In this document: piece by piece, positions 15,248-22,994 of the stretch | Layout: every line of letters starts with the position of its first letter | Numbering within the stretch: the stretch's first letter is position 1 | From: CAZIRO01 sp964541595 | GTDB lineage: Bacteria > Acidobacteriota > HRBIN11 | DNA: 24,782 bases | Assembly: GCA_964541595.1 (NCBI GenBank) | Contig: CAZIRO010000020.1 | Location: 1-24,782, forward strand | Direction of reading: 5' to 3' | Made by a program: the position numbers and the translations under genes | Notes under the pieces: generated by a model | What the model was told of the DNA's origin: nothing | What the model saw: the letters and a program-made list of their open reading frames with translations, nothing else | Databases searched by the model: none

Positions 15248-15853
15248 CTATGACCGGCGTCGTGCGATCACCTCATCGATAATCCCGTACTCTTTGGCCT
15301 GCGCCGGTGTCATGATAAAATCGCGGTCAATGTCTTCTTCGATACGGCCGGGCGGTTGGCCGGTATGTTCCGCAAGGATCTCCACGATGAGCCGTTTCAT
15401 GCGCAAGATCTCGCGTGCATGGATCTCGATGTCGGTGGCCTGGCCCTGGAATCCCCCGATCGGCTGATGGATGATCACGCGAGAATGTGGCAATGCATAG
15501 CGTTTTCCACGGGTACCGGCGGCCAGAAGTAACGCTGCCATACTGGCCGCCTGGCCGATGCAGATCGTCGAAATGTCCGGACGAACGAACTGCATCGTAT
15601 CATAAATGGCCAGACCTGCGGTGATGGCCCCACCCGGTGAATTGATGTACAGATAAATGTCCTTCTCCGGATCCTCGGCTTCCAGGAAAAGGATCTGTGC
15701 CACGATCAGATTGGCCACATTGTCGTCGATGGGCATGCCGAGGAAGATAATGTTATCCCGCAGCAACCGGGAAAAGATATCGTATGCGCGTTCTCCACGC
15801 TGTGTTTGCTCAACGACGATGGGGATCAACTGATCACGCGTCAATTCACTCAT
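15248..15853 (-). CDS. clpP: ATP-dependent Clp protease proteolytic subunit
   Basis: Serine peptidase that forms the tetradecameric chamber of ClpXP/ClpAP. 201 residues with all expected elements: catalytic Ser104 in GQAASMAALLL, His129 in SRVIIHQP and Asp178 in DRDFIM, plus the SPGG turn. The start is set at 15853, where ATGA overlaps the tig stop. An in-frame ATG nine nt upstream (15862) gives 204 residues. The tig-clpP pair is a common bacterial operon, but the usual following clpX is absent and glnA is next. Confidence 0.96.
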   Translation of the reverse strand: MSELTRDQLIPIVVEQTQRGERAYDIFSRLLRDNIIFLGMPIDDNVANLIVAQILFLEAEDPEKDIYLYINSPGGAITAGLAIYDTMQFVRPDISTICIGQAASMAALLLAAGTRGKRYALPHSRVIIHQPIGGFQGQATDIEIHAREILRMKRLIVEILAEHTGQPPGRIEEDIDRDFIMTPAQAKEYGIIDEVIARRRS

Positions 15854-17169
15854 GGTTCCCATCCGATCTGTTGACAGATAAATGCGGCGACTTTACGAAA
15901 CAGGGCTTCGAACTCCAGACTGCGCCGCTCGTCCGGCGCCTGTTCGAGCAATGCCCGCAGGGATTCCACCGTACGGTGCTGCAATCGGGCGATCTCCTCA
16001 ACGATCGCGTTGAGGTCCGCATCCGTGACTTCAATCCGATGCGCACGCGCGATCTGATGCACGGCGATCTGGCGCGCCAGTTGCCGTTCGGCGACAGGGC
16101 GGACTTCTGATTTCAACCGGTCCAGATGTGCCAGGATGATCGGTGTGTTCTCATAGGCACGAAGTTGTTTCTGCCAGTGTTTGTGTGCCTCTTCACGCAC
16201 GACCGATGCCAGCAGGAAATCGGGTAATGTGCCGTAGTCGGCAATGGCCGCATCGATCACCGTTTCTTCCAGAACCTTCTGCTGTGCGCGGGCGATTCGC
16301 GGGTGCAGTTGCTCCTGCAGGAATGCCCGCCATTCCGCTTCGGACTCCATGCCCTCCTGTTCGAGGATCTCTTCGATGGGCGCCAATGCGGCCCTGTAGA
16401 TGCGGACGATCTTTGCATCACACGCGATCCGATGTACTTCCGATTCCGTCGCGTCTGTCTCCCGGGCCAACCAGTCCAGGGAGACGTCCATCTCCCAGGA
16501 GATCTCCTCTTCTGCGGTGCGGTCTTCCAGGTGACGGACCACAACGGGACTTAACAGCGGATTGGCGAGATCCAGGGTCACGAGCTCGTCCTTGAGAATG
16601 ACCGCACCACGGTCCCGGTCCGTAATCCGCAACTGGAGCGTCACGACGTCTTCCGCACGTATGCCGCGACCTTCTACGGGCTCCAGGATGGCCTGTTTTT
16701 CCCTGCGGATCCGGATCTCCTGTTCGATCTCCTGCTGTGCAATGCGTTCTCGCTCCGCCGACCAGTCTTCCGGTGGGCGGATGGCATCGAAAGGACGCAG
16801 TTCCACAGTCGGCCACAGGATGCCGGTACATTCGATCACCAGCGGTTCGCCTTCAATGAGGGAGTAATGCACGATCTCCGGACCCACCAGAACATCAATA
16901 TCCTGTTCCTGCACGACCGTTCGGATGACTTCCGGGAACCACTCGCGCAACTGATCTTCCAGGCTCCTGTGCAGCATCCGGCGAATCAATTCCACCGGAG
17001 CGCGTCCGGGTCGGTATCCCGGGATCTGCACCACCTTTCGGAGATCCTGTGCATACGCATTCAACCTGGCATCGACTTCCGTCCACGGCAGCGTAATGAA
17101 TAAACGGAACCGGTAGTCATCCTCTCGTTGTAACTCATGCGTGTACTGCAAGGTGGCCACCTCTTGCAT
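15850..17169 (-). CDS. tig: Trigger factor
   Basis: Ribosome-bound chaperone and peptidyl-prolyl isomerase that meets nascent chains at the exit tunnel. 439 residues: N-terminal ribosome-binding domain with the signature-like VVQIPGYRPGRAPVELI (46-62, in place of GFRKGKAP); a divergent PPIase domain (~150-250, including GIRAEDVVTLQLRI); and a long helical C-terminal chaperone domain. The divergence is noticeable, but length, the binding loop and the partnership with clpP make the call firm. GGAGGAG lies eight nt before the ATG, and a promoter with ideal spacing lies at 17237-17265. The stop overlaps the clpP start by four nt. Confidence 0.93.
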   Translation of the reverse strand: MQEVATLQYTHELQREDDYRFRLFITLPWTEVDARLNAYAQDLRKVVQIPGYRPGRAPVELIRRMLHRSLEDQLREWFPEVIRTVVQEQDIDVLVGPEIVHYSLIEGEPLVIECTGILWPTVELRPFDAIRPPEDWSAERERIAQQEIEQEIRIRREKQAILEPVEGRGIRAEDVVTLQLRITDRDRGAVILKDELVTLDLANPLLSPVVVRHLEDRTAEEEISWEMDVSLDWLARETDATESEVHRIACDAKIVRIYRAALAPIEEILEQEGMESEAEWRAFLQEQLHPRIARAQQKVLEETVIDAAIADYGTLPDFLLASVVREEAHKHWQKQLRAYENTPIILAHLDRLKSEVRPVAERQLARQIAVHQIARAHRIEVTDADLNAIVEEIARLQHRTVESLRALLEQAPDERRSLEFEALFRKVAAFICQQIGWEP

Positions 17170-17236
17170 GGTTCGGTGCTCCTCCGCCGCAGGCTACAGG
17201 AGTCAGCATGCGTACCCGTCGTTTTCAAGGTTGCCC

Positions 17237-17265
17237 ATTGTACACACTCCGGATGGGATGTGCAA
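17237..17265 (-). promoter_or_regulatory. Sigma70-like promoter of tig-clpP
   Basis: On the minus strand TTGCAC (17260-17265), a 17-nt spacer and TACAAT (17237-17242, 5/6). The -35 matches only at 3/6. The leader to the tig ATG is about 60 nt. The -35 box lies 15 nt from the edge of the heptamer array at 17281. Confidence 0.5.
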
Positions 17266-17280
17266 GGGATGTCCCCGCGT

Positions 17281-17322
17281 AGGTGTCAGGTCCCAGGGGT
17301 CGGGTGTCAGGGGTCAGGGTAT
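17281..17322 (+). repeat. Heptanucleotide tandem array
   Basis: Six units in 7-nt phase: AGGTGTC, AGGTCCC, AGGGGTC, GGGTGTC, AGGGGTC, AGGGTAT. It lies immediately upstream of the tig promoter and is followed after 11 nt by the core repeat at 17334. Confidence 0.85.
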
Positions 17323-17333
17323 GATGTCCGTAA

Positions 17334-17385
17334 CGGAATCGATATACCGCTGCCAACATGGACCATTCAGTGTTCCATTTCCTGT
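17334..17385 (+). repeat. Interspersed repeat core, copy E
   Basis: This 52-nt segment begins CGGAATCGATATACCGCTGC and ends CCATTTCCTGT. It matches the reverse complement of 24324-24375 with four mismatches. CGGTATATCGATTCCG/CGGAATCGATATACCG contains a near-palindromic ATCGAT centre. Confidence 0.85.
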
Positions 17386-17491
17386 CTCGATCCCGACGGC
17401 TCTCGAATTGACAACCCCCCTTATGCACACAGATTGCCGGTACGGCACCGACCTATGCGGTACGGAAGCACTGGACTAACTACCACTTATT

Positions 17492-20491
17492 TCAGGGGGC
17501 GGACGCTGAGGGGAAGACACATACGTCGATCCGGTTCCGACCGCTCTGTTTGGCCTGATACAACGCCTGATCGGCCAGTTGCAACAGTATGGACGGATCT
17601 CCGGCCGTTCGGGGTACCATGGCCGATACACCTATCGATACGGTCACATACGGCATCAGGCCGGAGCCTTCGTGCGGGATCCGTAAGGATTCCACTGCCT
17701 GTTTCAACCGCTCCGCGACCACACATGCGCCGTCCAGATCGGTTTCCGGAAGGATCACCAGAAATTCCTCTCCACCGTACCGCCCGACGACGTCCGCGGA
17801 CCGTTTCAGATTCGTGTCCAGCGCATGGGCGATCCGTTTCAAACACTCGTCTCCCTGCAGGTGACCGTACCGGTCGTTGTAATGTTTAAAGAAATCGACG
17901 TCCACAAGGATCAGTGCGATCGGGCGTTCATGCCGTAAGGCACGATTCCACTCGCGGTTCAGGTAATCATCCAGAAAGCGACGATTCGGAATACCCGTGA
18001 GCCCGTCCAGATAGGACAACTGTTCCAGATACCGGTTGGCCGCTTCCAGTTGACGGGTGACCTCCAGAAGTTCCCGGGTGCGTTCCTGAATGAGATGTTC
18101 CAGATGTTCCTGCCGGCGTCGCATCCGCCGCAAACGCAGATACACCAGTCCCACACCGATCAGCACCAGACCGATAGCAGCGAGCAAACGAAAAGCGACC
18201 GTTTGATACACGTGCGGACGGACGATAAATGTCACGGCATCCCCGGTCTGATTCCAGATACCATCGGGATTCGCGGCAATGACGTGGAACCGATACCGTC
18301 CGGGAGGCAGATTGGTATATACGGCAATCCGCTGGTCTCCGGCATCGACCCAATCCGCATCGAACCCCTCCAGACGATACCGGAACTGCATCTGCTGGGG
18401 CGCAATAAAACTTAAACCGGTGTAGTGAAATTCGATGCGCTTCACGCCGGGACCCCATCGAAACGTCGACGTTCCGGATGGCCGACGAAACAGATCAAAC
18501 GGGCGGAAATTGACCACAACACGTTCGATATGCACCGGCGGTGGGGGACTCCGGCCGAGTGCGATCCGGCGCGGATCGACGACCACCACACCGGCAATCG
18601 TCGGGAACCAGAGTCGACCGTCCCGGGTTTTCCAGCCGGCGGGTTGATGTCCACCGTTGCACTCCGGGTTCTTCATGCCATCAGCGTGACCGAACAGGCG
18701 ACCGTGGATATGCGTGACCCTGCCCTGCGCCAGTGCATTCAGGGCAGCGCGTGCCACCCGATAGATCCCGCGGTTGCTGCTCATCCAGAGGTAGCCCTCG
18801 TTGTCCTCCAGGATCTGGAATGCCGTATTATCCGGCAGACCCTCGTCCGTGGTATAAAGCGTCACCCGCCCCTGGTGATACCGAATGAGGCCTTCGCCGA
18901 ATGTGCCGATCCAGAGTACGGACTCCGCGTCAAAATAGAGCGCCAGCACGATCGACGTATCGAAGGGTCCCAGACCTGGAGGCGTTTCAATGCGGCCCTC
19001 CCGTAAACGATGGATACCACCACCGCCAGTGCCGATCCATATGGATCCGTCCGGTCCTTCCTGAACGACGTGGATGACTTCGCTGCGCAAACCGTCTTTT
19101 CGCGTATATACCCGGACCACCCGACCGGATGGCGTGAGCTGGTGTAAACCTCCACTGGTGCCGACCCAGACCCGACCGCGCGTGTCCGGGAAGATGACCC
19201 GAATCCGCGTATTCCGCAGGCCGGTGACCGGACGTAACCCCGCACGCGTGTGTATCCAGAGACCGCGTAATGTGCCGATCCATAGTTGACCCGGCTGAAC
19301 TTCTGCAAGAGAGACCACGCCACCGATGGGTTTATCCCCCACCGTGGCAATCGCCTCCACAAACCGTCCGCGATGAAATCGCTGCAACCCCGCAGATGTA
19401 CCGATCCAGAGTCGACCAGAGTGGTCCTCATAGATCGTCAAAGCGTTGTTCGAGAGCAACCCCTCTCCGGGAGTGTACGTGAGAAATCGACCGGATCGCA
19501 GACGGTTGACCCCTCCGTCCAGTGTGCCGATCCATAGACTGCCCTCGTGATCCTCATAAAAAGCGTACACCGATTCCCCGGAAAACCCCTGCGCCGGTGT
19601 TAAACTGTCGATCGTTCCATCCGGCCGCATCCGGCTGATGCCGTTGTCCTCAGTACCGATCCATAGATTCCCGTCCCGGTCCATGTACAGACGACGAACG
19701 TCCCGGCTGGCCAGGCCGTCTGCTTCCGTAAATATACGGCGTGCCCCGTGCTCCCAGAGCACCAGTCCCTCCGCTGTTCCGATCCACATCCGTCGCCTGC
19801 GATCTTCATATACGGCCCGAACGACCGCACTGGGAAGACCGTCCTGAACCCCCAATCGGCGAAATCTCGTACCTTCACGTACGAACGCTCCGTTCTCCGT
19901 GGCGACCCATAGACGACCGCGATGATCTTCAAAGAGATCATGGACCGTATGTCCGGTGAGACCCTGTTCAGGTCCGAACTGACGAATCCGGCCGCCATCC
20001 CCGAGATAGAACACACCCTGATTGGCCGTACCGATCCAGAGCCCACCCGTATGGGAGGGGGTCAGGGCCGTAATGACGAGATCTTTTAAACCGTCTTTCT
20101 CTGTAAATACACGCGCACGCGGCGGCGTCCAGTAGACCAGTCCGCCTCCATAGGTGCCGATCCACATTCCGCCCCGATCGTCCACCCACAGCGCGCTCAC
20201 ATAGAGATTGCGTAAAAACGGCGCATTGCGGCGGTTCAGTACCTGGAAACGCATCCCGTTGAAACGTACCAGGCCCTCCTGCGTGCCCAGCCACAGATAA
20301 CCGTCCGGCGTCTGGGTGATCGCGCGGACGGTGGATTGCGGAAGCCCATGTTCGGTCGTCCAGTAGTCATGCAGGTACTGGGTGATCGTACGGTTCGGGT
20401 CTAACGTATATCCAGAAACAGGAAGCCATACACATACCACCCCGAACAGAACGACCACCAACACGCGGCGACTGAACTCCAACCCGTCCAT
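17492..20491 (-). CDS. Two-propeller periplasmic sensor with GGDEF output (diguanylate cyclase)
   Basis: A 999-residue membrane sensor predicted to make cyclic di-GMP. Order: N-terminal hydrophobic signal/anchor (~7-27); about 14 propeller blades marked by (L/M/I/V)W(I/L/V)GT-type motifs (~50-640), enough for two seven-bladed domains; a Y_Y_Y domain (~685-760, with FRYRLEGFDADW and GRYRFHVIAANPDG); one membrane span (~766-787); a coiled coil (~788-824); and a GGDEF domain (825-~990). The active site GGEEF (906-910) is intact, and the RSAD inhibitory-site motif stands at 897-900, the canonical five residues upstream. The layout is that of hybrid two-component sensors with the kinase replaced by a cyclase. 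The ATG at 20491 has an AGGG site; the frame extends 79 codons upstream, but into repeat DNA. Confidence 0.93.
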   Translation of the reverse strand: MDGLEFSRRVLVVVLFGVVCVWLPVSGYTLDPNRTITQYLHDYWTTEHGLPQSTVRAITQTPDGYLWLGTQEGLVRFNGMRFQVLNRRNAPFLRNLYVSALWVDDRGGMWIGTYGGGLVYWTPPRARVFTEKDGLKDLVITALTPSHTGGLWIGTANQGVFYLGDGGRIRQFGPEQGLTGHTVHDLFEDHRGRLWVATENGAFVREGTRFRRLGVQDGLPSAVVRAVYEDRRRRMWIGTAEGLVLWEHGARRIFTEADGLASRDVRRLYMDRDGNLWIGTEDNGISRMRPDGTIDSLTPAQGFSGESVYAFYEDHEGSLWIGTLDGGVNRLRSGRFLTYTPGEGLLSNNALTIYEDHSGRLWIGTSAGLQRFHRGRFVEAIATVGDKPIGGVVSLAEVQPGQLWIGTLRGLWIHTRAGLRPVTGLRNTRIRVIFPDTRGRVWVGTSGGLHQLTPSGRVVRVYTRKDGLRSEVIHVVQEGPDGSIWIGTGGGGIHRLREGRIETPPGLGPFDTSIVLALYFDAESVLWIGTFGEGLIRYHQGRVTLYTTDEGLPDNTAFQILEDNEGYLWMSSNRGIYRVARAALNALAQGRVTHIHGRLFGHADGMKNPECNGGHQPAGWKTRDGRLWFPTIAGVVVVDPRRIALGRSPPPPVHIERVVVNFRPFDLFRRPSGTSTFRWGPGVKRIEFHYTGLSFIAPQQMQFRYRLEGFDADWVDAGDQRIAVYTNLPPGRYRFHVIAANPDGIWNQTGDAVTFIVRPHVYQTVAFRLLAAIGLVLIGVGLVYLRLRRMRRRQEHLEHLIQERTRELLEVTRQLEAANRYLEQLSYLDGLTGIPNRRFLDDYLNREWNRALRHERPIALILVDVDFFKHYNDRYGHLQGDECLKRIAHALDTNLKRSADVVGRYGGEEFLVILPETDLDGACVVAERLKQAVESLRIPHEGSGLMPYVTVSIGVSAMVPRTAGDPSILLQLADQALYQAKQSGRNRIDVCVFPSASAP

Positions 20492-20517
20492 ACACAATAC
20501 CCTTTGTACGTCTCTAT

Positions 20518-20547
20518 ACTTTACCAAATGGTCGGGAGAAATATCAA
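20518..20547 (-). promoter_or_regulatory. Sigma70-like promoter of the GGDEF sensor gene
   Basis: On the minus strand TTGATA (20542-20547, 5/6), an 18-nt spacer and TAAAGT (20518-20523, 4/6). It lies just upstream of the ATG at 20491. The -35 hexamer is at the edge of the degenerate repeat core that starts at about 20550. Confidence 0.5.
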
Positions 20548-20549
20548 TG

Positions 20550-20600
20550 CCATGCGACCCGAGATCGCGACGGGAAATGGGACAGGGAATGCGCCGGATG
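20550..20600 (-). repeat. Degenerate interspersed repeat core, copy G
   Basis: It contains GGGAAATGGGACAGGGAATG, related to the reverse complement of GTCCCATTTCCTGT in the cores at 17334 and 24324 and of the GTCCCATGGCCTGTCCC block in copies A and B. The match is partial, so its limits are approximate. Confidence 0.55.
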
Positions 20601-20622
20601 AGCGGATGGCCCGGTGGATACC

Positions 20623-20678
20623 AGGTGTCGGGTGTCAGGTCCCAGGTGTCGGGTCTCAGATGTCGAGGGCCGGGTGTG
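20623..20678 (+). repeat. Heptanucleotide tandem array
   Basis: Eight 7-nt units: AGGTGTC, GGGTGTC, AGGTCCC, AGGTGTC, GGGTCTC, AGATGTC, GAGGGCC, GGGTGTG. It lies between the DUF5989 gene and the GGDEF sensor gene. Confidence 0.85.
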
Positions 20679-20699
20679 CGGGATTTCAGGGATACGGGA

Positions 20700-20879
20700 C
20701 TAAAACAACGTGTAAATAAACGGCGCAATCACCGGATTCTGACCGAGCACGAGAAGCAGTCCGAGCAATAACAGCGTGACCATCATCGGAATCAGCCACC
20801 ACAACTTGTTCTGCCATAAAAACCCGAACAGTTCACCGACGATTCCCAAACGTGTCCTGAACGATTGAAACCGTCCCAT
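20700..20879 (-). CDS. DUF5989 family small membrane protein
   Basis: A 59-residue protein that starts MGRFQSFRTRLGIVGELFGF, continues with LWQNKLWWLIPMM and ends in one long hydrophobic segment (~30-46) and the tail NPVIAPFIYTLF. This is the pattern of DUF5989 proteins, which are encoded beside NodU/SxtI-type carbamoyltransferases. The third member of the saxitoxin sxtI-J-K set appears comparable. The ATG at 20879 has a GGGAG site (20888-20892), and the gene follows the carbamoyltransferase by 58 nt. The biochemical role is unknown; as a membrane partner it may recruit the transferase to the membrane (inference). Confidence 0.82.
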   Translation of the reverse strand: MGRFQSFRTRLGIVGELFGFLWQNKLWWLIPMMVTLLLLGLLLVLGQNPVIAPFIYTLF

Positions 20880-20937
20880 CGGACCGTCTCCCTTTTAAAA
20901 GTGATTGAGTAAAAGCACAGAGAACCGGATTCCGACG

Positions 20938-22710
20938 CTACGCCTTTTGCACGATAAACCGGTCCATGACGAGCCAGTCGAGCCCGCTGCGGAAGAACGT
21001 CGACAGCGCGTCTTCCGGCGCACACACGATCGGCTCCCCCCGCAGATTGAAACTCGTGTTCAGCACCACCCCCACACCCGTGGCCTCCCGAAACGTTCGG
21101 AGCAACCGTGCGTACAGCGGTTCCCACGCCTCCGTTACCGTCTGAATCCGGGAACTGCCGTCCACATGCGTGACCGCCGGTATCCCCGCCCCGTCCCGCA
21201 CGGGCACCGTCAGCAGCATGAACCGCGCCGGATACTGCCGCACCGCTTCCTCCACCCCAAAATACGTCAGCGCACAGTCCGCCAATACCGACGGCGCAAA
21301 CGGCCGGTACGGTTCCCGAAACTTGATCTTGACGTTCACCCGGTCCTTCATTTCCGGGTTGCGCGGGTCGGCGAGAATACTCCGATGCCCGAGCGCCCGC
21401 GGTCCCCATTCGAGCGCTCCCTGGTACCATCCGACGACCTTCCCCGCCACGAGTGCGTCGACCACCCGCGCCACGAGGGCGTCCTCGTGCGGTACCTCTT
21501 CATAGGCCACACCCTGCTGCGCGAGCGCTGCCTGCACCCGACCCGCATCAAACGCCGGTCCCAGGTACGCATGTTCCATGACATACCGCCGCGGCTGACC
21601 GAGCACCGTGTGGTACACCCACAGCGCCGCCCCCAGCGCACCCCCGCCGTCGCCCGCATTCGGCTGGATGAACAGTTCCGCAAAGGGCGTCTGCTGCAGA
21701 ATCTTCGTGTTCGCCACGCAGTTCAGCGCCACGCCCCCGGCCATGCACAGCCGCCGCAGCCCCGTCCGCTCGTGCAGATATCGCGCCATCGCAATCAGCA
21801 TGTCCTCCGTCACCCGCTGAATCGACGCCGCAATGTCCGCATACCGCTGGTTCTCCCGTGCCAGTTCCCGAAAATTCGCCGGCGGCGCCCCCCAGTACCG
21901 CGGCCACCCCGACCGCTCCGTGAAAAACGGTGTCCCCGGCTTGCGCGGCGGTCCGAACAGTTCGAGCAAACGCGCACTGTACATCCGGTCCGCCGAATGC
22001 GTGTACGCAAAATAGTCCATATCCAGCCAGATCGACCCGTCCGGTTTCAGGTCCAGGATGCGGTAGATGTCCTCGACATACTTCGGTTCCCCAAACGGCG
22101 CCATCCCCATCACTTTGTATTCCCCCTCGTTGACCTCGAACCCGAGCAGCGCCGTGAACGTGCTGTAGAGCAGCCCGATCGAGTGCGGAAACCGCAGTTC
22201 GGCAATCGCTTCGATCTCCCGGTCCCGCCCCACGCCGAGCGTCGCCGTCGACCACTCCCCCACCGCATCTGCCGTCAGAATGGCCGCCTCCTCAAAGGGC
22301 GAACAGAAAAACGCACTTGCCGCGTGTGACAGATGGTGGTCACTGAACAGAATGCGGTCTGCAGGTATGTCCAGCAGCCGCTCGAGCCGCGCCTTCACCC
22401 ACAACTTGTCCATCAGCCACCCGCGCATCGCCTCCCGAAACACCGGCCACGAGCGCGGATACCGCCCCAGAATGCTCATCCAGATGCGTTCCCACTTCCG
22501 AAACGGTTTCTCGTAAAAGACCACCCAGTCCAGATCCCGCCCCTCGATGCCGGCCGTTGCAAGCACATACCGGATGGCCCGCTCCGGAAAGTCCGGGTCG
22601 TGTTTCCTGCGGGAAAAACTCTCCTCGGCCGCACAGGCCACCGGAATGCCGTCCCTGAGCAGTACGGCCGATGCGTCATGAAAGTAACAGGAAACGCCCA
22701 GTATGTACAT
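20938..22710 (-). CDS. NodU/CmcH/SxtI-family carbamoyltransferase
   Basis: A 590-residue enzyme that transfers a carbamoyl group from carbamoyl phosphate, via carbamoyl-adenylate, to a hydroxyl of a sugar or natural product. Kae1-like N-domain: GVSCYFHDASAVLLRDG (5-21), the metal-binding His pair in DHHLSHAASAFF, then TADAVGEWSTAT, NEGEYKVMGMAPFG and MAGGVALNCVANTKI. YrdC-like C-domain: GWYQGALEWGPRALGHRSI, KFREPYRPFAPS and NTSFNLRGEPIVC. Length is typical. The acceptor is unknown. The sequence looks more G+C-rich than its neighbours (by eye), which would fit acquisition by transfer. It is the third gene of the mscS-sxtJ-carbamoyltransferase-DUF5989 group; the start at 22710 has a weak ribosome binding site. 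Confidence 0.93.
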   Translation of the reverse strand: MYILGVSCYFHDASAVLLRDGIPVACAAEESFSRRKHDPDFPERAIRYVLATAGIEGRDLDWVVFYEKPFRKWERIWMSILGRYPRSWPVFREAMRGWLMDKLWVKARLERLLDIPADRILFSDHHLSHAASAFFCSPFEEAAILTADAVGEWSTATLGVGRDREIEAIAELRFPHSIGLLYSTFTALLGFEVNEGEYKVMGMAPFGEPKYVEDIYRILDLKPDGSIWLDMDYFAYTHSADRMYSARLLELFGPPRKPGTPFFTERSGWPRYWGAPPANFRELARENQRYADIAASIQRVTEDMLIAMARYLHERTGLRRLCMAGGVALNCVANTKILQQTPFAELFIQPNAGDGGGALGAALWVYHTVLGQPRRYVMEHAYLGPAFDAGRVQAALAQQGVAYEEVPHEDALVARVVDALVAGKVVGWYQGALEWGPRALGHRSILADPRNPEMKDRVNVKIKFREPYRPFAPSVLADCALTYFGVEEAVRQYPARFMLLTVPVRDGAGIPAVTHVDGSSRIQTVTEAWEPLYARLLRTFREATGVGVVLNTSFNLRGEPIVCAPEDALSTFFRSGLDWLVMDRFIVQKA

Positions 22711-22741
22711 TTCCCCGTCAAGATTTCAGGATTTGAGACGA

Positions 22742-22984
22742 TCAGGATTGCCGACGGGCCTCTTCCAGGGTCTTCGGAAACCGTTTGGAAAAGTCCCAGT
22801 AGGAATCCGCCTGAGGACGCCGTATCCGCAACGGGTCACGGGTCCACCGTATCCACAAGGCCGGTAGCGGTAAAAACAGGATATAGTACAACCCCAGCAG
22901 GACCGTGCTTTGCACATGCCCGATTGTTCGGAATATCCGACCCAGCCGGGCCCTGAGGCCGGTCCAGAATGTTGATTCTCCCAT
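22742..22984 (-). CDS. SxtJ-like small membrane protein
   Basis: An 80-residue protein with an amphipathic/basic N-terminus (TGLRARLGRIF), one hydrophobic segment at about residues 24-45 (GHVQSTVLLGLYYILFLPLP), a basic stretch (DPLRIRR) and a polar tail ending KTLEEARRQS. This matches my knowledge of SxtJ-type proteins found beside carbamoyltransferases. The GGGAG ribosome binding site (22991-22995) overlaps the stop codon of mscS, and only 10 nt separate the genes, so translation is probably coupled. Molecular role unknown. Confidence 0.82.
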   Translation of the reverse strand: MGESTFWTGLRARLGRIFRTIGHVQSTVLLGLYYILFLPLPALWIRWTRDPLRIRRPQADSYWDFSKRFPKTLEEARRQS

Positions 22985-22994
22985 ACAGGACTCC

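Larger units (their letters stand above)
17170..17491. other. Gene-free intergenic region between the GGDEF sensor gene and tig
   Basis: This 322-bp gap contains the tig leader and promoter (17237-17265), a heptamer array (17281-17322) and a repeat core (17334-17385). From 17386 to 17491 I see nothing I can assign; CGGTACGG occurs there twice as a direct repeat, but I find no clear terminator. Confidence 0.8.

Noticed and set aside
20492..20728. 79-codon N-terminal extension of the GGDEF sensor
   Set aside because: Translation of the heptamer array and core repeat; the signal sequence begins at the ATG at 20491, just downstream of a promoter.
20905..22329. 474-codon + frame opposite the carbamoyltransferase
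   Set aside because: Arg/Pro/His-rich translation typical of antisense of a G+C-rich gene; the minus-strand product has complete catalytic motifs.
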